DNA of 6,646 nt from Microcaldota archaeon (GCA_021812105.1 JAKAOQ010000038.1:1-6646); one strand, 5' to 3'; shown: positions 1 to 6,624, counted from the first letter of the stretch. Notes: generated by a model not told the origin, from the sequence alone. Numbers and translations are program-made.

Positions 1-1182
1 CGGCAGCGAAAACTCAATCACAGAATCTGCGTCTTCTGATTCCGATATGCTGAAGCCCAGGTACGGGGCGAAAAATGGCCTGAACGCACCCTTGCTGCTT
101 AGTTCCGGGAATCCCTTCAGCTTGAACATGCTTTGGGATACGCCAAGCTCATCCATTATCTCCTTCTCGCTTTCTGTGAGCCTTTCTGTGCCGTAGCCTA
201 CGATGTTGCCCGTAGCGAAGCCCCCACGCTGCGTACTTCTAAATACTTCCACCCTGTCGGTGTCGGGAAAACCGTAAGGATTTTTGACGCACACGTAGTC
301 TCCGTTTGATGGAGACAGCTCTACGCTCGCGACTCTCTCGGCCAGCTCCTTGTTGAATATGTGGCTTTCTACCGAATGCACAAACATGAGGGAGAGGTGG
401 CGCGGTATGCGCCTGAATGCCTTGAGGTACTCGCCTGGGAAGCGCGACAGGTATTCTATCACAGACCGCTCGTACTTCAGGTAATGCGGGAAATAGCTCA
501 ACGCTTCCTGGAAATCCAGCTCATCCGCCAGCCTCTTTCTCGCGTTAACGCCTTCCTCGAGCTTCTCGTTTGCAGATTCGGTAAGGTACTTCAGCACCGC
601 GCTCCTGTAGTCGCCCTTCAGCAGCGCGAGTCCTATATCCACGTTGTTGTCCCTGTATCCAAACCTCTGGTTACCGTAGTAGTTCGGGAATAGTCCGCCC
701 AGCTCTTCGTCAACCGCTTCCAGCCGCGAGCGGTCTGACGCGCCGCGTATCCTTATCGCGAACCTGTTCCCGATCAGGTCTCCCAGTTTCACGGGTTCGG
801 AGCTCCTCCACGCGCCGTTTATTGATATGTCCTTTATGCTTGTATTAATTACCTCCTCGGGATCGGACTTGAATATGCTGCACAGCTGTACGGAAATTGA
901 TTGCCTGTCCTTCGTTCCAGCGAAACCCACAGACCTGATGCCCCTGCCATGAGCCGCCGCAACCGCCTTCAGCGCCTGCGTCGTATTCCAGCCCTTCTTC
1001 TGGAGCACGAAACGCGTGAACGCCCCGCCTGCTTCATCGTTTCTTTCATACCTTTTTCCAGGTTCAAGGATAGTTCCTTCTTGGGTTATTTCCTTTACCA
1101 CAAAGTCTTCGGGCACGCTCTTTATAATGCCTCGGACTGGTTCGTTCTTGCACAGTCGCGGCGTGTATTCTTTAAACGGCAT
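1..1182 (-). CDS. truD: tRNA pseudouridine synthase TruD (3' end beyond window)
   Basis: TruD/Pus7-family enzyme that isomerises a specific uridine in tRNA (U13 in the well-studied members) to pseudouridine in the cytoplasm. The frame is open from the window edge to ATG at 1182, giving 394 residues. Visible landmarks in order: N-terminal PEDFVVKEI (residues 24-32); catalytic motif GFAGTKDR (86-93) with the presumed catalytic Asp92; GNRFAIRIRG (138-147), with Asn139 and Phe141 matching the family N-x-F motif; FPNYYGNQRFG (165-175); and RRIPRHLSLMFVHSVESHIFNKEL (257-280), which belongs to the TRUD domain. The last visible residues, FSLP, match the run-in to the usual C-terminal GSYATVVLRE-like ending, so only about 10-20 residues should be missing. 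The start is chosen because no in-frame ATG lies upstream and PEDFVV sits at the normal distance. A TTATAA box 29 nt upstream suggests leaderless translation. It is transcribed divergently from sod. Family assignment is firm; target specificity is inferred. Confidence 0.95.
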   Translation of the reverse strand, partial: MPFKEYTPRLCKNEPVRGIIKSVPEDFVVKEITQEGTILEPGKRYERNDEAGGAFTRFVLQKKGWNTTQALKAVAAAHGRGIRSVGFAGTKDRQSISVQLCSIFKSDPEEVINTSIKDISINGAWRSSEPVKLGDLIGNRFAIRIRGASDRSRLEAVDEELGGLFPNYYGNQRFGYRDNNVDIGLALLKGDYRSAVLKYLTESANEKLEEGVNARKRLADELDFQEALSYFPHYLKYERSVIEYLSRFPGEYLKAFRRIPRHLSLMFVHSVESHIFNKELAERVASVELSPSNGDYVCVKNPYGFPDTDRVEVFRSTQRGGFATGNIVGYGTERLTESEKEIMDELGVSQSMFKLKGFPELSSKGAFRPFFAPYLGFSISESEDADSVIEFSLP

Positions 1183-1208
1183 TGAAATCGGCGCATGTTG
1201 TAATTCCT

Positions 1209-1214
1209 TATAAT
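1209..1214 (-). promoter_or_regulatory. Candidate TATA box of truD
   Basis: TTATAA reads on the minus strand inside an A/T-rich patch (AAATTATAAGG). Its centre lies about 29 nt upstream of the truD ATG at 1182. Archaeal transcription usually starts about 25-27 nt downstream of the box centre, so the transcript would begin at or within a few bases of the ATG, as in leaderless archaeal mRNAs. No Shine-Dalgarno-like sequence is positioned for this start. Position-based inference only. Confidence 0.5.
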
Positions 1215-1229
1215 TTTTGTGCGCGAGCC

Positions 1230-1236
1230 TATTTAA
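1230..1236 (+). promoter_or_regulatory. Candidate TATA box of sod
   Basis: TATTTAA lies about 42 nt upstream of the sod ATG. Transcription would start near 1258-1260, leaving a leader of roughly 15 nt that just accommodates the ribosome binding site. It sits only about 16 bp from the opposing truD box, so one small divergent region appears to serve both genes. Position-based inference. Confidence 0.5.
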
Positions 1237-1264
1237 CCTTTTACGTCTTGAGAGTAATAGGATT

Positions 1265-1271
1265 GGTGGAG
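1265..1271 (+). promoter_or_regulatory. Ribosome binding site of sod
   Basis: GGTGGAG precedes the sod ATG at 1275 by 3 nt. Both GGTG (6 nt spacing) and GGAG (3 nt spacing) match the archaeal anti-Shine-Dalgarno tail CACCTCC over four bases. It supports the ATG at 1275 and contrasts with the apparently leaderless truD. Confidence 0.55.
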
Positions 1272-1274
1272 TAA

Positions 1275-1913
1275 ATGGCGGATGAAAAAATTTCAGTGGA
1301 GGGACTCAGAAAGTACGAACTGAGGCCCCTTCCGTACAAGATAGACGGGCTGGAACCATACATAAGCAAGGACATAGTAGACGTGCATTACAATGGACAC
1401 CACAAGGGATACGTGAACACGTCCAACACGCTGATAGACAGGCTCAACGGCATTGTGAAGGGCGATGTGACAAGCTATGACATTCACGGTGTAATGAGAA
1501 ACCTGACGTTCAACATAAACGGCAACAAGCTGCACACGCTCTACTGGGACAACATGGCTCCCAGCGGAAAGGGTGGTGGCGCTCCGGGAGGAAGGATGGC
1601 AGACATGATAAACAAGCAGTATGGAAGTTTCGACAAGTTTAAGAAGCTATTCACTGAAGCCGCAAACTCGAATCCGGGAGGGGGATGGGCCGCGCTAAAT
1701 TACGATCAGGAGAACGACAACCTGCAGATCATGACTATAGAGAACCATTTCATGAACCACCTGGCCGAGATGCCCGTGCTGCTGATAATGGACGAATTCG
1801 AGCACGCGTACTACCTGCAGTACAAGAACAAGAGGGCAGACTACGTTAACAACTGGTGGAACATAGTCAACTGGGACTACGCCGAAAACAAGCTTGGCAA
1901 GCTCAAGGTATAG
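1275..1913 (+). CDS. sod: Superoxide dismutase, Fe/Mn family (iron type, Sulfolobus-like)
   Basis: Cytoplasmic Fe/Mn-family superoxide dismutase: converts two superoxide radicals plus protons to hydrogen peroxide and oxygen. All 212 residues are present, about the usual length for archaeal members. The metal ligands are visible: His38 in VHYNGHHKGYV, His87 in KLHTLYW, and Asp173 and His177 in MDEFEHAYYLQYKNKRADYV. His43 and Tyr46 fit the conserved substrate-gateway region. Gly83 occupies the place where bacterial FeSOD carries its active-site Gln, and His158 (IENHF) lies where MnSOD has its Gln. From memory, this combination and most of the sequence (PLPYKIDxLEPYISKDI, APSGKGGG, NLQIMT) closely match Sulfolobus and Thermoplasma iron enzymes. 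No signal peptide is seen. The start is set by the RBS at 1265. The stop is TAG, 4 bp from the stop of the convergent membrane gene. Iron preference is inferred from resemblance, and transfer from a co-resident archaeon is possible. Confidence 0.97.
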   Translation: MADEKISVEGLRKYELRPLPYKIDGLEPYISKDIVDVHYNGHHKGYVNTSNTLIDRLNGIVKGDVTSYDIHGVMRNLTFNINGNKLHTLYWDNMAPSGKGGGAPGGRMADMINKQYGSFDKFKKLFTEAANSNPGGGWAALNYDQENDNLQIMTIENHFMNHLAEMPVLLIMDEFEHAYYLQYKNKRADYVNNWWNIVNWDYAENKLGKLKV

Positions 1914-1917
1914 CCGC

Positions 1918-3504
1918 TTAACCCGGGCTGCTGTTGCCGTAATAAAAAAGTTCTGAGTAGAAAGTGGGGTAGTAACCGTTATCTACCAATGACCTGTTGT
2001 AGTAGTACTCGCTTATGTACGGGCTCAGCACAGGAGTAATGGGGTAATGACATTTGAGTGTACTGATGTTGTCGTGGTTGTATGGCTGCAGAACCACATA
2101 TGAACCGGGAGCCAAAATGCTGCAGTTTAGATCAGAATACGCATTCAGTTGCACCCTTTTCGAGAATCCGTCGTAAATCTCTATGTTGATGGCGCCGTAT
2201 GTAGAGTATACGCTTATATTTTTGTTCAAGGAGAGCAGATAATCGGCTATTGCAATTTGGCTGTACGTTGATGAATAGACAGAGTAGTGCCATATGACGT
2301 CTATGTATGCGCCGTTTGCGAATAGTACTATCAGAACCGCGATCGCGAGCGCGGATAGTATTTTTCTTCTTGAATCAAGAAGGTCGGCTAGAGCTATTCC
2401 AGTAATGATTGCGGCGGGTGCCGACAGGAGCGTCAGAAACCTGAACGACCGGAACACGTACAGGTAAGTGAATGGGAAAAATGAGACGTACATGGGTCCG
2501 AATTGCAGATACAAAAACGAAAAGGCCAGCATGCAGATCAGGACGTAGGACCGTTTCCGCTTCTTGATGAGCAGGTATATGGCCGAGATTACTGCTGCGT
2601 AAAAGAATAAACCATATCCGCTGATATTGAATCCGGGGAATTGCAGCGACCAGTTCTGGTTTACAAATCCGAACGCCTCTGTCAAATACTGCGAGTAGGG
2701 GAAAGACTCCTCTGCTTTTAGATTTCCGGGCCCGAAAACGTACGCAAAATGCGTGAGCATGGTTGCAAATATTAGGGGTTTGCCTGATAACACCCAATCG
2801 TAAACACAGTTCAGCAGGATAATTACCACCATGCCAAATACAAACCATTTCAGCATATTCAGGTTCTTCGTTTTCAAAGTTGAGTAAAGGGCGTAGATTA
2901 TGACAAACAGCGAAGCTACGGCCGCAAGGGGCGATGCGAACGGTGCCGCCGCGGTAGAAGCGCCAGAAACGAACAAAAACAAGCCCGAGTTCTTTCTGAG
3001 GCCGTACATCGCGCAGAGTATTGATAGCGTTACAAGCAGCACCACTACCGGATCGTTGCCCGCCGTGGTAGAAAGAGGCTGCAGCACGGGGAATATTCCC
3101 AGAAGCAGCGCTGATATAGACGCAGCCTTTGCGCCGTAAAGGCGCCTGACCAGCAAAAACGTGAACAGAACCGCGAGCAGCAGGCTTATCTCATCCCAGA
3201 GTATGCCCACCTTGTAGCTGTAGCCAAACAGGTAGTAAAGCACCGAGATAGGCATTATCATCGAGGATTCTATGCCGAAAGGGTTGCCGTTCAGGGTAAA
3301 TGCTCCGTTCAGCAAGGAATGTGCGCCGCCGTCGTATGCTATATCGTCCCCGAAATATGACGGGGCTCCGGGTAGCACAATGTAAAAGGATATGAGCAGT
3401 ACCAGTATAGAGGACAAGATCGCTAGATCTGCTGCCGTTATGCCCGTTGGGTCTTTGCCGCCACTCTTCGCTTCTGTACTGGGTTTTCCGGGCAACAGGC
3501 GCAC
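1918..3504 (-). CDS. Polytopic membrane protein, probable GT-C glycosyltransferase (PMT/GT39-like)
   Basis: Predicted 528-residue membrane protein. About 10-12 hydrophobic segments span roughly residues 24-400, followed by a polar domain of about 128 residues (401-528). The first segment (24-45) leads into a loop with FGDDIAYDGGAHSLLNG (51-67). An acidic pair at this place is typical of GT-C transferases, which move sugars from polyprenyl-phosphate carriers on the outer membrane face, and Asp53/Asp54 are candidate catalytic residues. FRSFRFLTLLSAPAAIITGIAL (351-372) is also typical of archaeal members. Seven N-x-S/T sequons occur (Asn284, 293, 429, 460, 479, 503, 524), five in the C-terminal domain. 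That domain also has 20 tyrosines and two cysteines (461, 485) that could form a disulfide. The first in-frame internal ATG encodes Met82, after the first membrane segment. The start is therefore GTG at 3504, directly after an in-frame TAG. No SD is seen. GT-C membership is likely; donor and acceptor are unknown. It could instead be another polytopic surface-assembly protein. Confidence 0.75.
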   Translation of the reverse strand: MRLLPGKPSTEAKSGGKDPTGITAADLAILSSILVLLISFYIVLPGAPSYFGDDIAYDGGAHSLLNGAFTLNGNPFGIESSMIMPISVLYYLFGYSYKVGILWDEISLLLAVLFTFLLVRRLYGAKAASISALLLGIFPVLQPLSTTAGNDPVVVLLVTLSILCAMYGLRKNSGLFLFVSGASTAAAPFASPLAAVASLFVIIYALYSTLKTKNLNMLKWFVFGMVVIILLNCVYDWVLSGKPLIFATMLTHFAYVFGPGNLKAEESFPYSQYLTEAFGFVNQNWSLQFPGFNISGYGLFFYAAVISAIYLLIKKRKRSYVLICMLAFSFLYLQFGPMYVSFFPFTYLYVFRSFRFLTLLSAPAAIITGIALADLLDSRRKILSALAIAVLIVLFANGAYIDVIWHYSVYSSTYSQIAIADYLLSLNKNISVYSTYGAINIEIYDGFSKRVQLNAYSDLNCSILAPGSYVVLQPYNHDNISTLKCHYPITPVLSPYISEYYYNRSLVDNGYYPTFYSELFYYGNSSPG

Positions 3505-3555
3505 CTACGCATTTCTCATTTCCGAGGCAAATAGGGATATGGGGTCGTGGGCCAT
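3505..3555 (-). CDS. Short upstream ORF abutting and in frame with the membrane protein
   Basis: ATG at 3555 opens a 16-codon frame, MAHDPISLFASEMRNA, ending in TAG at 3507-3505. The next codon is the GTG start of the downstream 528-residue gene in the same frame. The ATG is about 32 nt downstream of the centre of the TATA-like box at 3584-3591, close to where a leaderless transcript would begin. Possible explanations are a leader peptide coupling translation to the next start, the true N terminus with a nonsense change or base error at one codon, or readthrough of TAG. sod ends in TAG nearby, so TAG is used as a stop here. Chance is also possible for so short a frame. Confidence 0.3.
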   Translation of the reverse strand: MAHDPISLFASEMRNA

Positions 3556-3583
3556 ATACGCATTCTACGATTTTTTAGTTAAC

Positions 3584-3591
3584 TATTTAAA
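3584..3591 (-). promoter_or_regulatory. Candidate TATA box for the membrane protein gene
   Basis: On the minus strand this reads TTTAAATA, preceded by AAAGG, a purine-rich stretch suitable as a TFB recognition element. Transcription would begin near 3560-3563, covering the short upstream ORF and the GTG start at 3504. The core TTTAAA is palindromic, so it could also act rightward toward the rRNA gene. Assignment to the minus strand rests on the flank. Confidence 0.5.
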
Positions 3592-3656
3592 CCTTTGTTA
3601 ATAAAGTATTAGATGCGGTGCTTGCATGGACGGAATATCTGAGTAAAGTCCTACTG

Positions 3657-3663
3657 TATTTAA
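3657..3663 (+). promoter_or_regulatory. Candidate TATA box for the 23S rRNA transcript
   Basis: TATTTAA lies on the plus strand about 115 nt before the mature 23S start. Start of transcription would be near 3685-3690, leaving an 80-90 nt leader that contains two hairpins and the 5' arm of the processing stem. The flanking TFB element (CCTACTG) is not convincing. The alternative is rightward use of the palindromic box at 3584-3591. Confidence 0.4.
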
Positions 3664-3675
3664 GAGCGCTTTTTT

Positions 3676-3752
3676 GATGCTTGATGAAAGTACACGTTCC
3701 AGAGCTATTGCTCTGTTTTGCATCGTATTTGTGAAATCGTGCTTTGCGCGAT
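3676..3752 (+). other. Structured 5' leader of the 23S precursor
   Basis: Two inverted repeats lie between the candidate promoter and the processing stem. CAGAGC (3700-3705) pairs perfectly with GCTCTG (3710-3715) around loop TATT, and GATGC (3676-3680) pairs with GCATC (3720-3724) around it. A second hairpin joins ATCGTGC (3736-3742) and GCGCGAT (3746-3752) through loop TTT with one G-U pair. These probably fold in the pre-rRNA leader. No function beyond folding or processing can be read. The rest of 3505-3770 contains no recognisable tRNA, 16S sequence or longer gene. Confidence 0.45.
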
Positions 3753-3760
3753 GGATATGA

Positions 3761-3777
3761 GGAGAAGAGGCTTACAA
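3761..3777 (+). other. 23S processing stem, 5' arm
   Basis: This 17-nt arm pairs along its full length with 6618-6634, 2.8 kb away: 16 Watson-Crick pairs and one G-U (3770 with 6625). Its inner part (CTTACAA with TTGTAAG) corresponds to mature helix 1 joining the 23S ends. The outer part is the precursor stem used for excision. I did not recognise a clean bulge-helix-bulge motif, the usual archaeal cutting signal, beside it. Confidence 0.85.
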
Positions 3778-6624
3778 TAAATTTTAAGCCACCTAGAGGA
3801 TGACTTGGCTATAACAGCGAAGAAGGCCGTGGCAAGCTGCGAAAAGCCTGGGGTAGTCGCAGGTCAGACGTTAAACCCAGGATTGCCGAATTGCACCTGC
3901 ATAAGGTGCGCACACGCCGGGAACTGAAATATCTTAGTACCGGCAGGAAAAGAAAGAACATTCGATGCGGCGAGTAATGCGAATGAAAGCCGCACAGGGC
4001 AAACCGAATCCCGCTTTGCAAAAGGCGTGGAGATGTGGTGCAACGATATTCATCCGGTGAACGAGCCGAACGCTCTGGAAAGAGCGGCCATAGAGAGTGA
4101 CAGTCTCGTAGGCGTAGTGAATCGGAGATAGTTGCAAAGAGTAATTCTCCCTGAGTACGGAGAATGAATACGGGAGTATTAAATCCCAACCCTAAATACT
4201 GGTTATAGACCGATAGCGAACAAGTAGCGCGAGCGAAAGTTGAAAAGAACGCACACGAGTGCGAGAGAAAAGATCTGAAACTAGGTGGTTACACGAAGGT
4301 AAGGCGCGAAAGGGATGATTGTCCCCGAAGCAGCCGTTCGAGAGGGCGGCGCGAGGGGAAGGAACCAGCGTTTTATCATTCTTCTTGAAGCAAGAGCCAG
4401 GGAGTGCATAGGAGTGGCGAGCCGAAAGGCGTAGCGAAAGCGAGAGCGCGCAGCATTGCGAGGCGCAGGGTATGAAAATGCCTGAGTCACTCTTATTCGA
4501 CCCGAAGCCATTGTGATCTACTCGTGACCAGGACGAAGCTAGGCTAACGCCTGGTGGAGGTCCGCATCCTGTCATGGCATGTCCTGTTGGGTGAGTTACG
4601 GGTAGCGGCGATATACCTATCGAACATGGCAATAGCGGGTCCCCTCTGAAGTATCTTTAGGATAGCCTCGGGCGAGCTCGCATATGCGGTAGAGCCACCG
4701 ATCATTGGGCGCGGGGTCGAAAGGCCCTTCCCAATTGTCAAACTCCGAATGCATATGCTGCGTAGACCCCGGGAGTCGGCGGCATTGGGTAAGCTAGTGT
4801 CGCGAGACTGCAAAGACAGAGACTGGGGCTAAGGTCCCCAAATCCTAGTTAAGTGTATCAAAGGAGGTGTTTGCCTTAGACAGCTGGGAGGTAGGCTCAG
4901 AAGCGGCCACCCTTTAAAAAACGCGTAATAGCGTACCAGTAGAGGCATTCATTGCCGAAGATATACGGGGCTAAACTAGGTACCGAGACCCCAGCGTGCG
5001 AAAGCACGGGTAAGAGGGCGTGCGACGTGGAGCGAAGTACGTTCGAAAGTTCGTATGGACCACGCCGTTGAGAAAATCCTGGTATTAGTAATATCTAATA
5101 TGGGTGAGAATCCCATACACCTTAAGCACACGGTTTCCTTCGCATACGCTCGTCAGCGGAGGGTTAGGCGGTCCTAAGCCGCATGCCAATAACAGAGCGG
5201 CAAAAGGGTAGCTGGTTAATATTCCAGCCCTCATCATGTAAGCGTGGCAACACAAGGCAGATTTCTGACGTCTGGGGACAGGTCCGAAAGAAAGTGCAAC
5301 GGGCTGCGGAGTCTCGTTATGAGGAGAAGCAGCTAAATGAACTGTTGGACTGATTTCCTGGGCCAGTGAAAAGGGAATCTGCAATGATCATGATGATCCG
5401 TACCTAGAACCAGTACAGGTGGTGCTGGCTTAAAAAGCCGAGGTGTTTCGGAATAACTAAGGTTAGGGAAATCGGCAAGTTGGTGACGTAAGTTTTCGAG
5501 AAGTCATGTCTGCGTATGGGATATGCAGATATCATTGACAAGGGGACAACGACTGTTTATCAAAGACACAACTCACTGCAAAGCGGAAACGCTTAGAATA
5601 GTGGGTGACGCCTGCTCACCGCCAATACGTGAACACCCGTTTCAAAGGGAATAAGCGCTGGCAAAGAGCGGGAGTAACTCTGACTCTCTTGAGGTAGCAT
5701 AGTAGCCGTCACTTAATAGGTGAATTGCATGAAGGGCGTAACGATTGTCCCACTGTCCCAACCTTGGATCCGGTGAACTTACTGCGCGGTGAATATGCCG
5801 CGATCTCTTAGTGGGAAATGAAGTCTCCATGAAGCTTTACTACATCCTGTAGTTGTTGTGATATGGGCCACGCATAGCGTAATTGGGAGCATCGATGCGC
5901 GCGCTGCGGCGCGCGCGGAGCGACAATGTAACACCAATCCTGGCTCGTCTCGCAGCTAACTAGCGATAGGACAGCTGCAGGTGGGTAGTTAGACTGGACG
6001 GTTGCTTTTGATAAGGAAACGAAAGTGACCAAAGCTCTGCTTAGCTTGTTTGGGAAACAAGCGGTAAGCTAAAAGGTAAATGCAGGGCTGACTGTATGCC
6101 GAAAAGCGAAGCATGCAGACTCGAAAGAGGGGCTTAACGAACGTTGGTAGCTCTTTTAATAGGGCTCCAAGCTGTCAAACAAGTTACTCTGGAGGTAACC
6201 GATTCGTCGCCGGTGAGAGTTCACATCGACCTGGCGGTTTGATACATCGATATGGGCTTAGGTTATCCTGGTGGTGCAGAAGCCACCAAGGGTTGGACTG
6301 CTCGTCCATTAAAAACCTACATGAGCTGAGTTCAGTACGCCGTGAGGCAGTGCGGTAATATCTACTAGGAGTGTTAGTGCCAGAGGATAAGATTCCACTA
6401 TTACGAGAGGAACATGGAATCGGCGCCTCTAGTGAACCGGTTGTGATTGCATTGCCGGGTAGCCACGCGCCAAAAGGATAAGTCCTGAAAGCATCTAAGG
6501 ACGAAGCTGTACCCGAAACGAGGCACTAGGGCGGTCGTAATAGACGACTTTGATAGGACGGGTGCGCAAGCAGAGAGCTTCGGCGATCTGTGAACATACC
6601 GTTACTAAAGCCTGATTTTGTAAG
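3771..6624 (+). rRNA. 23S ribosomal RNA (large subunit), divergent archaeal type
   Basis: Complete 23S rRNA of about 2.85 kb, slightly short for an archaeon. Ends are good to about 10 nt and are placed by the helix-1 pairing CTTACAA/TTGTAAG. Landmarks in order: 5' block TAAGCCACC (3785 on) with GTGGCAAGCTGCG; GACCGATAGCGAACAAG in domain I; GGTAGGCTCAGAAG to GCGTAATAGC (about 4891-4934), the factor-binding centre bound by L11; H69 with GAGTAACTCTGACTC (5672-5686); the peptidyl transferase ring segments around 5820-5831, 6191-6202, 6245-6257 and 6328-6355; the sarcin-ricin loop TTACGAGAGG (6401-6410); and the 3' end GTTACTAAAGCC. The archaeal G at the 2058 equivalent is at 5820. No intron or homing-endonuclease ORF is evident. 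Many near-universal positions are changed, some with compensating partners. It is preceded by a divergent gene rather than 16S. It is probably functional; a degenerate second copy cannot be excluded. Confidence 0.95.
5897..5916 (+). other. GC-only hairpin with UGCG tetraloop in the L1 stalk
   Basis: Inside the 23S gene, eight alternating G/C bases (5897-5904) pair perfectly with 5909-5916 across loop TGCG, a member of the very stable UNCG tetraloop class closed by C-G. By flanking sequence (TTGGGAG before, GGAGCGACAATG after) it sits in the helix 76-78 region, replacing the longer apical element of E. coli H78 in the L1 stalk. Confidence 0.7.

Noticed and set aside
361..1213. Plus-strand open frames at 361-693, 901-1185 and 1016-1213
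   Set aside because: They lie antisense to the well-supported truD frame, have no recognisable motifs and no RBS; they are shadows of its codon bias.
1293..1535. Minus-strand 80-codon frame inside sod
   Set aside because: Antisense to a conserved enzyme with all metal ligands in frame; no support of its own.
2375..3139. Frames at 2375-2848 (minus) and 2900-3139 (plus) within the membrane protein gene
   Set aside because: The long hydrophobic frame in the same region has a coherent membrane pattern; these show none and lack start signals.
3392..3601. 69-codon plus-strand frame over the start of the membrane protein gene
   Set aside because: Antisense to the N-terminal coding region and promoter, no family likeness, no RBS; a small real gene cannot be fully excluded.
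3700..3719. Hairpin CAGAGC/GCTCTG followed by TTTT resembling an intrinsic terminator
   Set aside because: It lies in the leader just before 23S, where termination would abolish rRNA; archaeal termination does not rely on such hairpins; the T run is short.
3681..3725. Possible C/D box guide RNA from TTGATGA at 3681-3687
   Set aside because: No CTGA box D follows at a suitable distance and the first base does not fit box C; better explained as part of a leader hairpin.
3809..6358. Multiple open frames on both strands of the 23S region
   Set aside because: They overlap recognisable rRNA landmarks and have low-complexity, Arg/Ser-rich translations typical of reading rRNA as protein.
3771..6624. 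An intron or homing endonuclease inside the 23S gene
   Set aside because: Landmarks follow at normal spacing, total length is slightly short, and no LAGLIDADG-like frame is present.
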